A DNA stretch of 64,000 bases from Terriglobia bacterium (GCA_020073545.1 JAIQEZ010000007.1:1-64000), one strand, 5' to 3'; shown: positions 27,114-36,203, counted from the first letter of the stretch. The notes: generated by a model not told the origin, from the letters alone. Translations and numbers: made by a program.

Positions 27114-27849
27114 TGCGCGCGCACGTGGGCGCGAGGCGGACGGCATGGTACTGATCATCGTCCTAATGATCGCCACATTGCTGCTGGTAGCCTTGACGGT
27201 GGCGCTCCCCAGTGTCTATCAGGAAGGTCAGCGCGAACGCGAGGCGGAGTTGATCTTCCGGGGAACGCAGTACGCGCGGGCCATCGCGCTTTTCCACCGC
27301 CAGTTCAACCGCTACCCCGTGAGCATTCGTGAGTTGATGGGGACGAACGGCATACGGTTTCTTCGCCAGGAATATAAAGATCCGATGGACCCGAAAGGGA
27401 AGTGGCGATTCATTCACGCGAACGCCGCGGGCGTGCTCATCGACTCGAAGAATCGGCCGTTATCTCCCAACTCTCCTAATGCGAACAACCCCGCAGGAAG
27501 CACAGGGCTGATTACACCCCCGGCACAGACGGGCCTGGGGGGGCAGGCAGGCCAGACCAATCCCCAGACTCCGTCGGCTTTCTTCGGGAGCGGAAACGAG
27601 GTCCAGGGCGCTTACATCGTGGGGGTGGCTGCCACTAGCCATCGTGAATCCATCCGCATTTGGAGAAAACAGCAGCACTACGATGAGTGGGAGTTTCTGG
27701 GCATCGACCTGGGCATCCTGGGAATACAGGTGGGAATGCCCGCTTTCTCCCCGGAACCTGGGCAGCAACCGCCGCAGAGTCCGGGCGCTTCTCCGGGAAT
27801 CCTGAATCCCACCAGCTCCCCCACCAGCGAGGGACCTCCCCCATTCTGA
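27070..27849 (+). CDS. pseudopilin-like protein with long Pro/Gly-rich tail
   Basis: A protein of about 259 residues. A basic leader (RSSARARGREADG) precedes a hydrophobic segment MVLIIVLMIATLLLVALTVA, then QEGQREREAELIFRGTQYAR, a pattern seen in divergent acidobacterial type II pseudopilins. Gly at -1 is present but the usual Glu at +5 is replaced by Ile. The C-terminal half is rich in Asn, Pro and Gly and ends SPTSEGPPPF, probably disordered. A start at 27070 overlaps the previous gene by 44 bases; an ATG at 27145 would begin directly at the hydrophobic segment. It closes the assembly block of the secretion locus. Confidence 0.7.
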   Translation: MPIHTKSSTCRSRSSARARGREADGMVLIIVLMIATLLLVALTVALPSVYQEGQREREAELIFRGTQYARAIALFHRQFNRYPVSIRELMGTNGIRFLRQEYKDPMDPKGKWRFIHANAAGVLIDSKNRPLSPNSPNANNPAGSTGLITPPAQTGLGGQAGQTNPQTPSAFFGSGNEVQGAYIVGVAATSHRESIRIWRKQQHYDEWEFLGIDLGILGIQVGMPAFSPEPGQQPPQSPGASPGILNPTSSPTSEGPPPF

Positions 27850-28087
27850 CGACACCCCAATAAGTCCTTGTGGACCTGAAAAGCAGGGAAGTTCCGCTTG
27901 ACAGTCCATAGGCAAGGGTGTATCAACAGTTCACGAAGTAGCTCAGGGAACGCTCTGCAAAACAGATGGTTTTTGATGAGGAGCTGCTTGCTGCCACGAC
28001 TCAACGTCCCCGCTGCCCAGCAGCGCTGGAGGTGCCCCTGTGGTGGGTGGCACGAGACGAAATTCTGAGCGGACTGGAGCTGGATCG

Positions 28088-29557
28088 ATGATGCGCGGCC
28101 TGCGTAGGAGAGTACCTGTTCTGGGCGTTAGTTTGAGCCTGCTGGTAGTGCTGGTGGCTTGCGGCGGTGGTGGCGGCCAACCGCCCCCGCCCGTCTCCGT
28201 CGTGGTGACCATCGCCAGTCCCACCGGCGCGCAGACCCTGCAGGTGAATCAGACGTTGGCGATCACGGCCTCGGTGTCGGGCACTTCGAATACGGCCGTT
28301 ACGTGGAAGGTGAACGGCGTGGCAGGCGGCAACACGACGTTTGGGACGATTAGCGGCTCAGGCTTGTCGGTGACGTACACCGCGCCGGCTTCTGTGCCCA
28401 GCCCTGCTACATTCAACATCACGGTGACCAGCCAGGCGGATACTTCGAAGTCCGCGTCGCTCCAGGTGATGATCGCGCCGCCGGTGTCGGTCTCCATCAC
28501 GAGTCCTACCGGCGCGCAGAGCCTGCAGGTGAATCAGACCTTGGCGATTACGGCGTCAGTCACTGGCACGACGAATACAGCTCTCACCTGGAAGGTGAAC
28601 GGGGTGACGAACGGTAATTCGACGTTCGGTACGATCACCGGAGGGACGTCCACCTCGGTGACGTATACTGCCCCGGCGAGCGTTCCGAGCCCGGCTACGT
28701 TTGCTGTCACCGCGACCAGCCAGGCGGATAACACCAAGACTGTTTCTCTTAGTGTGACGATCACAGCGGCGCCTGCCCCCGTCGTAGTGACCATTACCAA
28801 TCCGAGCAGCTCGACGGTGAGCGTACAGGTGAGTCAGACCTTGGCGATTACGGTCTCGGTGACGGGCACGACGAATACGGGTCTCACCTGGACGGTGAAT
28901 GCAGTGACGAACGGAAACTCCACGGTGGGGACGATTACCGGCACGTACCCGAACATCACCTTCCATGCGCCCGGTGCCATACCGCCCGGGAACCCCTTGA
29001 CTGTGATGGCCACCAGCCAAGCGGACAACACGAAGTCAGCTTCTTTGACGGTTACCCTTACGCCAGCAGCGGGTCAGCCCAACCCGGTAGTCGCGGGGGG
29101 AAACAACGTGCATACGACGGGGGTCAATTTTAGCCTTTCCAGCATGACCACCACGCTGGGCCTCGTGGCGCTGGGCACCTGCACGGGGACTCCGGCGAGC
29201 CCGGGGACTTGCACCGCCGGGGCGACCGGGTTCCAGGTCAAGCAGGGCGCGACATTGACCGTGTGGTTACTCGGGCAGGGTTTGACCGACGGCATCGGTG
29301 CATCACTGGCACCCGGTCTGGCCGTGAGCGTGAGTCAGGGAAGTACGAGCGATGTGACGGTGAGCAGTGTAACGCCTCAGTGTAATTCGACCGGGAACCC
29401 AGGAACCTGTCCTTTATCACCAGCACTGACGAACATTACTTTCCAGATCCAGGTGGGTGCGAGCGCGACGCTCGGGCAAAGGAACATCATTGTGACTAAC
29501 ACAGCCGGCGAGTTGCAGGCTTACGTCGGCGGGATTCAAATCATTGCGGGGCCATAA
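28088..29557 (+). CDS. lipoprotein with three Ig-like repeats
   Basis: A 489-residue secreted protein. The signal peptide ends in the lipobox LVAC followed by a Gly run and Pro stretch, so the mature N-terminus is lipidated. Three tandem beta-sandwich repeats of about 95 residues follow, each with V/LQVNQTLAIT-type and TYTAPASVPSPATF-type segments, resembling bacterial Ig-like (BIG/PKD-like) domains. The C-terminal 170 residues form a different beta-rich domain (VVAGGNNVHTTGVNFSLS). GGAG lies about eight bases before the ATG pair at 28088/28091. Ig-like repeats serve in adhesion or as stalks. It lies 238 bases after the pseudopilin-like gene and three bases before the next gene. Confidence 0.82.
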   Translation: MMRGLRRRVPVLGVSLSLLVVLVACGGGGGQPPPPVSVVVTIASPTGAQTLQVNQTLAITASVSGTSNTAVTWKVNGVAGGNTTFGTISGSGLSVTYTAPASVPSPATFNITVTSQADTSKSASLQVMIAPPVSVSITSPTGAQSLQVNQTLAITASVTGTTNTALTWKVNGVTNGNSTFGTITGGTSTSVTYTAPASVPSPATFAVTATSQADNTKTVSLSVTITAAPAPVVVTITNPSSSTVSVQVSQTLAITVSVTGTTNTGLTWTVNAVTNGNSTVGTITGTYPNITFHAPGAIPPGNPLTVMATSQADNTKSASLTVTLTPAAGQPNPVVAGGNNVHTTGVNFSLSSMTTTLGLVALGTCTGTPASPGTCTAGATGFQVKQGATLTVWLLGQGLTDGIGASLAPGLAVSVSQGSTSDVTVSSVTPQCNSTGNPGTCPLSPALTNITFQIQVGASATLGQRNIIVTNTAGELQAYVGGIQIIAGP

Positions 29558-29560
29558 GCG

Positions 29561-30397
29561 ATGAAGATGCGAGTTTGGCTTTTCGTGGCATTGCTGGCGG
29601 GGTGGATGATTCCCCCCGCGGGGGCGACGACCCTCATCTCCATGTCGCTGGACCAACTCACGCAGGCGTCCAGCGACATCGTGCGGGCGCGCGTGCTTAG
29701 CCAGGAAGCCCGGTGGAACGACGCCCACACCCAGATTGTGACCATCACCACTCTGGAGGTCTCGCAGACGCTGAAGGGCCATGCGTCTTCCACGGTCGAA
29801 GTCCAGCAAGCGGGCGGCGTCGTGGGCAACTGGAGCGTGTACGTACCGGGAAACACCATGCTCAAGCCCCAAAGCGAATACCTGCTCTTCCTCGAACCGG
29901 AGACGGGGAGCTCGCGGTATCACTTGGTGGGAATGACGCAAGGCGCCTACCGTGTGTATCAGGACGGGGCGACGCACGAGGAGCGGGTGATCCTGCCGCT
30001 CAGCCGGCTGCAGGTCCAGGATCAGATGATCGGCGCCGGGAATCCTGCCGGAACCTTTCCTCTCCCGGGATTCCACAAGTACGTGGCCACCATCGTCAAC
30101 AACGGGATTCAGATTCCTCACGGGCTCACCATGTCGGTGGCGATTGTTTCTACGGAGTCGCGGGGCGCCGGGCGCCTGCATGTTTACGGGCGAACCACGA
30201 CGGATTTATTTCCCAACCAGAACCTGGTGATCCCGGCCGGAACGGAGGTCGAGGGTGAAGCGGTCATGAGTGGCGGGAAATGGACGATCTATTGGGACGA
30301 AATGAATGTCCGCGGCGTGCATGCCCAGATTTCGGCGACCAGCCAGGAGCCCGGAGGTAGTCTGCGAGGCAGAAGTGTAGTCCTCAACGTGAGGTGA
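29561..30397 (+). CDS. secreted protein of unknown function
   Basis: A 278-residue protein with a clear signal peptide (MKMRVWLFVALLAGWMIPPA, cleavage near GAT). The first mature segment MSLDQLTQASSDIVRARVLS is followed by beta-rich sequence; similar proteins are often found next to matrixin-like proteases in acidobacteria, but I do not know a named family. It starts three bases after the lipoprotein stop and its stop overlaps the protease start (GTGA), so the three genes are a unit. It could be an inhibitor, chaperone or partner of the protease; this is inference from position only. Confidence 0.75.
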   Translation: MKMRVWLFVALLAGWMIPPAGATTLISMSLDQLTQASSDIVRARVLSQEARWNDAHTQIVTITTLEVSQTLKGHASSTVEVQQAGGVVGNWSVYVPGNTMLKPQSEYLLFLEPETGSSRYHLVGMTQGAYRVYQDGATHEERVILPLSRLQVQDQMIGAGNPAGTFPLPGFHKYVATIVNNGIQIPHGLTMSVAIVSTESRGAGRLHVYGRTTTDLFPNQNLVIPAGTEVEGEAVMSGGKWTIYWDEMNVRGVHAQISATSQEPGGSLRGRSVVLNVR

Positions 30398-31464
30398 GAG
30401 CTGTGAGACTGAAGCGGATGATTATGAAACATCAGAGATTTGTGCTGGGTGCGATTGCCATTGTGGGGATAGGCTCAGCCGCGGCGGTGCTTGCGGTTAA
30501 CTTTGAACTGATTCAGGTCGCTCCGACTGATATCGAGCAAGCCTCGTGGCCGACTGTGTCGGGTACCACCAGTATCACTTGGAGCGTGAACCCCACGAAC
30601 AGCAACGTGGACACGAGCGGTGGCGGGACGATTCCGGAAGCCTTGACAAACGCCTTCACAACGTGGTCCTCGGCGACGTATAACAGCTTGCAGGTGAATA
30701 CCCTCTCTTTTACGAAGGGATCGGACAGTACGCTCACAGCTGCTACGGTGGATTGCCAGAACGTGGTGGGTTTCACGGAGTCCCTGGGGACGGGCACTAT
30801 CGCCCAGGCCTTTGTGGCGTCGGCCTTTAGCTCTACTCCCGGATTCAACTATTCTTGTACGACAACCCCGACCACGCGAACCTGCCCGAACAAAATCTGT
30901 ATTGTGGACGCCGATATCGAGTTCAATCCCAACTACAACTTTGCGACCTACTCGCCCACCCCCGCCAACCATTTCGACGTTCAATCCATTGCCACGCACG
31001 AGATCGGGCACTTGATCGGGCTCGACCATAGTGGTCTGACCCATGCCGTCATGTTCCCTTACGGCGATACCGCCAACGCCGCCTCACAGCAAACCCTGGC
31101 GGTGGATGACATGATTGGCAGCGAGGTCCTTTACGGGAGCAGCGCCATCCAAGCCGTTGCCTCGGAGATCGACGGAACCGTCACTCTGGGCGGCAGCAAC
31201 GCCTTCGCGGCCCATTTGGTGGCCATCGACACTACCACCGGGAACGTGATAACCGATACTCTGAGCCGGCCGGATGGAACGTACGAGATGCCGATCGTGG
31301 CCGGGACGTACTATATTCTGGCGCTGCCCCTGGCGCCGGACGTGAACCACGGGCCTTACACCATCAACAACTTCACTGGGTTTGCCTGCGGCTTTGCCAC
31401 GACCTTCGCCACTTGTTCGGGCGTGCCTGTGAACCCTACCAACTATACGGGACGATATTTCTAA
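30394..31464 (+). CDS. secreted matrixin-type zinc metalloprotease (M10-like)
   Basis: A 356-residue protein with an N-terminal signal segment (FVLGAIAIVGIGSAAAVLAV) and a metzincin core: zinc motif HEIGHLIGLDH at residues 202-212 and a Met-turn in HAVMFPYG. A preceding region (ITWSVNPTNSNVDTSGGGTI, AFTTWSSA) matches the start of matrixin catalytic domains. The last 100 residues (SEIDGTVTLGGSNAFAAHLV) look like a carboxypeptidase-regulatory or Ig-like beta domain. No cysteine-switch propeptide is evident. The GTG start overlaps the upstream stop by four bases; ATGs at 30418 and 30424 are alternatives. It is a plausible client of the type II-like system just upstream. Confidence 0.87.
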   Translation: MRAVRLKRMIMKHQRFVLGAIAIVGIGSAAAVLAVNFELIQVAPTDIEQASWPTVSGTTSITWSVNPTNSNVDTSGGGTIPEALTNAFTTWSSATYNSLQVNTLSFTKGSDSTLTAATVDCQNVVGFTESLGTGTIAQAFVASAFSSTPGFNYSCTTTPTTRTCPNKICIVDADIEFNPNYNFATYSPTPANHFDVQSIATHEIGHLIGLDHSGLTHAVMFPYGDTANAASQQTLAVDDMIGSEVLYGSSAIQAVASEIDGTVTLGGSNAFAAHLVAIDTTTGNVITDTLSRPDGTYEMPIVAGTYYILALPLAPDVNHGPYTINNFTGFACGFATTFATCSGVPVNPTNYTGRYF

Positions 31465-31982
31465 CCGCTCTCCTTCCCAAAGACTCTATCAGGGCCGGCT
31501 CGCAAGCGCCGCCCTTAGGCTTTTGGGCCGAGACATCGCCCCAAGGTTCTGCCATGCTCCATCCGTCGGTGAGCGTTGCAGGCGCTCTGGAGTGCGGGAG
31601 CGTGTCATTCCCGCGACAGCGGGAATTCCGCTTTGTGCCGGCGGCCTGCGGTCCGGGAAAGGGGAGCACGCCGCCGAGAAAGGCGGGAGCTCTGCTGCCG
31701 CACTTCCAGCGCGATCTTTCCCTCACACCACTTCCACATGGTTGCTGCTGGGGTGATTTGATCCGCGGAAACAGAGGTCAAATCTTAGGGAGGCTTTCGA
31801 CGACTTCAAACACGATGCTTCTGCCGGCGCCGGGTTTTCGGACCCGCCTGCCTCGGTCGAGGCTTCTGGGAAGCGAGCTCGTGCCGTTCCAACTTATCGC
31901 TCCCAAACAGACGGCAGACGACGCATTCCCAAAAATCCACTTGATGTCTCGGAGGAGTTAGCGCCAGAGAGTTGGAACGGCA
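31465..31982. other. intergenic region with a short terminal-inverted-repeat element
   Basis: No gene is supported. Near its right end, 31881-31894 (GTGCCGTTCCAACT) and 31970-31983 (AGTTGGAACGGCAC) are perfect 14-bp inverted repeats bounding 103 bases, MITE-like in layout but without a visible target duplication. The remainder looks like decayed sequence. Confidence 0.4.
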
Positions 31983-32531
31983 CTAGGCGTGCGCCATGCG
32001 TCGAGTAGCTTCGACGCTCTTCGTCCCGCGCCGGTGATCCACCAGCATCGCCAGCAGGTCGCCCCGCTCCACCCTTTCGCAGTGGACGGTGCACATGGAG
32101 ATGGCATTGAACGGGCGGATAAACTCGTGAATGCGGCGCTGATAGTCGCGGATCGTGCCCACGTCACTGCCATTCCCGTACGCCCAGGACCAGTCCGTGA
32201 CCCAGCGCATCACCGTGCTGTGACGATGCAGCGGGCTGCGCTGCAAGGGCTCGCTGGGGCGGAGCAAATCGCCCAGGCAATTGGGCGCCGTCAGAAATAC
32301 GAGCCGGCCACTGTGCAACAAGGCGTCGGTCTTCAGGCCGGTCTCGCTGAGGCCGTGGGCTATTTCCTTCAGGCAGATGGGGCCAGCCATGATGACCACT
32401 TGCTGGCCGATGTCCAACCCGGCGACGACGAATTGTAGGATTTCGGCAAGACCCCTTTCTTTCCGAACTACCAAACGACACGCTTCACCCGGGGCCTGGA
32501 GGCCAGCGTGGTTCCCCGCCTGTAAACTCAT
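31983..32531 (-). CDS. MEDS-domain (DcmR-type sensory) protein
   Basis: A 182-residue protein resembling the MEDS domain, a sensory fold related to RecA-like ATPases and found alone or before histidine kinases. Visible are the early VVAGLDIGQQVVIMAGP (the family's GLEAGExVVYI-type strand), a central MRWVTDWSWAYGN, and the late strand FNAISMCTVHCERVERG followed by LLAMLVDHRRGTKS, which match the usual cxYDRxRF..V..THP region. No output domain is attached, and no regulator gene is adjacent. It lies in a gene-poor stretch rich in repeats, so it may be a remnant or a free-standing sensor. Confidence 0.6.
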   Translation of the reverse strand: MSLQAGNHAGLQAPGEACRLVVRKERGLAEILQFVVAGLDIGQQVVIMAGPICLKEIAHGLSETGLKTDALLHSGRLVFLTAPNCLGDLLRPSEPLQRSPLHRHSTVMRWVTDWSWAYGNGSDVGTIRDYQRRIHEFIRPFNAISMCTVHCERVERGDLLAMLVDHRRGTKSVEATRRMAHA

Positions 32532-32952
32532 ATGCCTTCATTTTTGACGAAATCAGGTTGGCCTGTCAACAGGTCCTCGCAGGCGTCGGCATTATTGTCA
32601 CGGGCGCAATTTCGGGGCTTTCGCTTATTCTTCGCGCGGGCATTTTGGGGGTGCATGGCAGTCGAATCGAACCAAGAAAAGCAGCGAGGAAAACTCTGCT
32701 CGCTTTCCCAGTGCCACAGTGATGCTCCACCGCGCTACCGCCCGCTGTAGTAGTTTGAAGGTGGTAGCTCGAGGAGACCCCACGTGCCACTTCCCATATA
32801 CCACCTCCCGCTTGTTTGTCTTAGGCCATTTCGCATTTTAGAAATATGAGCTGTTATACGGGGCTTGAGGCCGGCGGCGCCGACCGATCCCAACTGCGGG
32901 CCACAGAGTAATGCGGTACCGCGCATAACACCACGCCCAAAACCCATCGTAG

Positions 32953-32972
32953 GGCCGGGGCTTGCCCCGGCC
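32953..32972. repeat. perfect stem-loop
   Basis: GGCCGGGGC-tt-GCCCCGGCC is a 9-bp perfect stem in a GTAGGGCCGGGGCTTGCCCC context of the sort dispersed through acidobacterial intergenic DNA. It is not placed to terminate a gene seen here. Confidence 0.6.
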
Positions 32973-33052
32973 ACGGCCAAGGGAAGTGCGTAGCCACGGT
33001 CAGCACTTTTCTGATCGTGGCCTTTTTCGCTTTTACGCCTGTCCTCCCACGC

Positions 33053-33181
33053 TGTCATCCTGAGCGCTAGCGAAGGATCTCTGCAGTGCGCTCGTCCAGT
33101 GGGAAAGAGTCTCTTCGATCCAATGCCGGGATTCTCCGCGGAGTTTACCCTGAGCGCAGCGAATGGGCCTCAGGATGACAG
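33053..33181. repeat. interspersed repeat with inverted ends, second copy
   Basis: Starts TGTCATCCTGAGCGCTAGCG and ends CTCAGGATGACAGG, with an internal CGGAGTTTACCCTGAGCGCA. It matches the copies at 11725-11874 and 39167-39250 in ends and internal order. Confidence 0.75.
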
Positions 33182-33369
33182 GCCCAGGCAGGTGAGTTCC
33201 CGGACGATTCGCCGGCGCATTTTCGGCCTACCGGTAGCCCGCGGGCGGTTCAGCCCGCATACCGTATGCCACCTACCACCTACGGCTTTCACCTCTTTCC
33301 TGCCGGTAGCCAAAATCGTATTTCACGCTCCTGACATTACCCCTGCGCTTATTGCTACTATGAGGGTGT

Positions 33370-33805
33370 GAGAGCTCGCGCGGCTCGATTCGTGTCAGGG
33401 CTTGCCCGACCCTCGTTGACCACGGTGCCCGGTTGTTGTAAGGGTGGGGCTCCCGACTTCGCCGGGACAGGTTGCCCTACCCTGGTTGGTCGTAACCATG
33501 AATTCGGGTACGGCCAGCCGTACCGCTACGCGGCGATCAATCAAAATGCAGGCGTCTCCGGTGATGTTAATGAAGAAAAGAGGACTTAACGAGCAAGAGC
33601 GGGAATTTCCATGGCCTGCGCCGAAAATGAAATCATCGAAATCAAAGCAGTTCTCAAGCTTGGGTGCGACCGGGACTGCGCGAAGAAAAAAAAGATGTTA
33701 AAAATGAAGGTATATCCAACGATCTCATTGAAAATAAATGGAGAGTGAAATTACCCGCGGGAATGTCCAACGATCTTGTTGAAAACAAGCTGGTTAACGG
33801 CTGAA
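33370..33805 (+). repeat. complex repeat, copy 1, with three internal sub-repeats
   Basis: The left part (CGTGTCAGGGCTTGCCCGAC, then GGGTACGGCCAGCCGTACC, then CAAAATGCAGGC) and the right part with three related sub-repeats (33555-33582, 33711-33742, 33761-33792; core ATTGAAAA-C/T-AA) match, in order, the inverted copy at 55182-55600. This copy has a roughly 65-base extra segment near 33417-33482. Frames are broken, so it is not an intact gene. Confidence 0.75.
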
Positions 33806-33924
33806 TGCAACGATGCTAATGAAAGGAAACGAGATACTTAAAGCGAAGCGTGCGGAGAACGAAGGACGTGAGGCTGATTCCGGGCAGGCGCAAATGGCGC
33901 CGGCAAGAACTTAACCGACTACTG

Positions 33925-35073
33925 CTATTCGAGTGACTTGTGGAAGCGCAGGACGCTGACGCTCAGCAGGATTACGGCAAAGCCCGCCAAGGCGGCAATC
34001 TGCGGCCAGAGCACGTCGAGCCCGACGCCCTTGAGGTAGACACTGCGCAGGACGATCATTATGTATCGCATCGGGTTGAGGTAGGTCAGCTTCTGGAAGA
34101 ACAATGGCATGCTGCTGATGGGCGTGCCGAATCCGGAAAGCGTGATCATGGTCATGGTGAACAAGAAGGAAGAAATCATCGCCTGCTGCTGAGTAGCGGA
34201 GATCGTCGAGAGAAAGAGCCCGAGCCCCAAGGACGCGAAGATGAAGGCCACCAATCCAGCCGCCAGCACCCCAAAGCTTCCGCGGAGGGGCACACCGAAC
34301 CACAGGGTGCCGACCAGGGCAATGATCGTGGCGTCGAAACAGCCGATGAGGAAGAAGGGAATGGTCTTGCCCAGGATGAATTCCCAGCGGCGAATGGGAG
34401 TGACCATGATCTGTTCGAGCGTGCCGATCTCCCGCTCGCGCACCACCGCAAAGGCGGTCAGCGTCATGACCATAATCATCAGGACATTGCCAATGACCCC
34501 GGGGACGAAATACCACTGGCTCTCCAGTCCTTCGTTGAACCAAGGCCGACTTTGGAGATCCACCTGGGGGAGGAACGACACCAGTTGCGGCGCGGCACGC
34601 CGCACGCGGTCGAGCTGATAGTCGCGCCCGAACCGCGCGCCGACCTGGTTGAGGTAACCCAATGCCACCAGCGCTGTGTTCGAGTTGGAGGAGTCCACCA
34701 GGACTTGCACCAAGGCGCCTTGGCCGTTGCGCAGGCGCTGAGCAAAGCCGGAATTGATTTCCAGCGCCGCCAGGAAATCGCCGCGGTCAATGCCTTCGCG
34801 GAGTTCCTCCCGCCGCGCGACATGTCCTGCGAGATGGAAATAGCGGCTGGCGGAAAGCCGGGAGACCAGCTCGCGGCTCTCCTGCGTATTGTCCAGGTCG
34901 AGTACGGCCAGCGCCACGTTCTTAACATCCAGCGTGGCGGCATACCCGAAGATCAGCATCTGGGCGATCGGCGGGAAGATGAGCAACAAGCGTGTACGCG
35001 GATCGCGCAGGGTCTGGATGAACTCCTTGAGGAGCACGTGATGGATGCGCGTAAGGGAAGAAAGTAAACTCAT
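33925..35073 (-). CDS. ABC-2 type permease, second of the efflux operon
   Basis: A 382-residue membrane protein of the YbhR/YhhJ type: N-terminal helix within FIQTLRDPRTRLLLIFPPIA, a large periplasmic domain, then five helices (for example GNVLMIMVMTLTAFAVVRER) with the ABC-2 signature EIGTLEQIMVTPIRRWEFIL. Start at 35073 gives MSLLSSLTRI and overlaps the upstream permease stop by four bases (ATGA). It pairs with the permease encoded upstream to form the channel of a tripartite exporter. It is the last gene of the operon. Confidence 0.93.
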   Translation of the reverse strand: MSLLSSLTRIHHVLLKEFIQTLRDPRTRLLLIFPPIAQMLIFGYAATLDVKNVALAVLDLDNTQESRELVSRLSASRYFHLAGHVARREELREGIDRGDFLAALEINSGFAQRLRNGQGALVQVLVDSSNSNTALVALGYLNQVGARFGRDYQLDRVRRAAPQLVSFLPQVDLQSRPWFNEGLESQWYFVPGVIGNVLMIMVMTLTAFAVVREREIGTLEQIMVTPIRRWEFILGKTIPFFLIGCFDATIIALVGTLWFGVPLRGSFGVLAAGLVAFIFASLGLGLFLSTISATQQQAMISSFLFTMTMITLSGFGTPISSMPLFFQKLTYLNPMRYIMIVLRSVYLKGVGLDVLWPQIAALAGFAVILLSVSVLRFHKSLE

Positions 35074-36203
35074 TCCAACCTCTTGTGAAAGGCGCGCGTG
35101 GCCAGCGTGATCAGCACCGCCGCAAAGATCGCCAAAGCAAGGATTTCGCCCGCCATCAGCCGCACCGCCGTGCCCTTTAGGAAGACGTTTCGCAGGATGG
35201 AGACGTAATAACGCGCCGGCAGGATTCGCGTGATCCATTGCACGACCACGGGCATCTGGTCAATCGGAAATATGAATCCAGATAACAGAAAGGTAGGCAA
35301 GAGGGTCGCCAGCAGCCCCATTTGGCTGGCCCCGAGCTGGGTCTTGCCCGTGACGGAGAAGAAATACCCGAGTGCCAACACGGCGACCAAAAACAGCGCC
35401 GAGCAAACGAATAAGACCGTCCAGCTTCCACGGAAAGGAACACCGAACCACCACACCGCCACGCCGGCGCAAAGCGCCGTATCCGTCATGCCGATGATGA
35501 AGTACGGAACGAGCTTCCCGATCTGGATTTCCAGTTTGCTCACGGGCGTGGCGATGAGCTGCTCCATCGTGCCGCGCTCCCACTCCCGCGCGACGGTCAG
35601 CGACGTCAAGAATGCGCCGACCACCGCCATCACCATGGCTACCACACCGGGCACAATGTTCGCCATGCTTTCCAGGTTTTCGTTGAACCACGTCCTGGGC
35701 TGGAAGGTGACGTTCGGGGGCAGGGTGGCCAGCCCGTGTCGCTGTTGCCAGTCGATCTGCACATGCGAGGCATAGGCCTGCACGATGCTCAGGGCATAGC
35801 TCAGGCCAATACTGGCTGTATTACTGTCGCTGGCGTCGAGCAGCGCCTGCACAGGGACCGGCCCGCCGGAGTGGAGTTCTTCCGAAAATTGCGACGGCAC
35901 CACCACCGCCACCGTGCAGGCGCCTTGGTCAATGTTCCGGACGACGTCGCCGTAGCTCTGCGACACGCGGACGATGGCGAAATAGTCAGTGGCCTGAAAA
36001 TGTTTCAGCAAGTCCTGGCTGTCTTGCGTCCCGTCACGGTCGTACACGCAAAGGGGGATGTGCTTGACGTCCAGGTTCACGCCGTAGCCGTAGATAACAA
36101 GCTGGATCAGTGGCATGGCGATGATGATCAGAAGGCTGAACGGATCGCGCCAGACCTGAATCACTTCCTTGCGCATCATGGCCAGGATGCGGCGCAGGCT
36201 CAT
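35070..36203 (-). CDS. ABC-2 type permease, first of the efflux operon
   Basis: A 377-residue paralogue of the following permease (YbhS-type). It has the N-terminal VIQVWRDPFSLLIIIAMPLI helix, a periplasmic loop with PRTWFNENLESMANIVPGVV, and the signature RGTMEQLIATPVSKLEIQIG before the remaining helices. Start at 36203 overlaps the ATPase stop by four bases. Permease pairs of this kind heterodimerise in YbhFSR-like exporters, which move drugs or cations out of the cell. Confidence 0.93.
   Translation of the reverse strand: MSLRRILAMMRKEVIQVWRDPFSLLIIIAMPLIQLVIYGYGVNLDVKHIPLCVYDRDGTQDSQDLLKHFQATDYFAIVRVSQSYGDVVRNIDQGACTVAVVVPSQFSEELHSGGPVPVQALLDASDSNTASIGLSYALSIVQAYASHVQIDWQQRHGLATLPPNVTFQPRTWFNENLESMANIVPGVVAMVMAVVGAFLTSLTVAREWERGTMEQLIATPVSKLEIQIGKLVPYFIIGMTDTALCAGVAVWWFGVPFRGSWTVLFVCSALFLVAVLALGYFFSVTGKTQLGASQMGLLATLLPTFLLSGFIFPIDQMPVVVQWITRILPARYYVSILRNVFLKGTAVRLMAGEILALAIFAAVLITLATRAFHKRLE

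Larger units (their letters stand above)
32532..33924. other. gene-poor region with several repeats
   Basis: No coding region is supported in about 1.4 kb between the MEDS gene and the efflux operon. It holds a stem-loop (32953-32972), an interspersed repeat (33053-33181) and one copy of the complex repeat (33370-33805). A tRNA-like stretch near 32640-32755 does not fold properly. Confidence 0.55.

Noticed and set aside
32640-32757. tRNA-like stretch on the minus strand (GGTAGCGCGGTGGAGCA, a GTTCGAT T-loop-like run)
   Set aside because: Acceptor ends do not pair, the T-stem has three mismatches and the anticodon arm does not close. At most a decayed tRNA.
31465-33924. Possible genomic island or prophage remnant in the gene-poor stretch
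   Set aside because: No integrase, transposase, phage gene or intact tRNA boundary is present; only repeats and one orphan gene.
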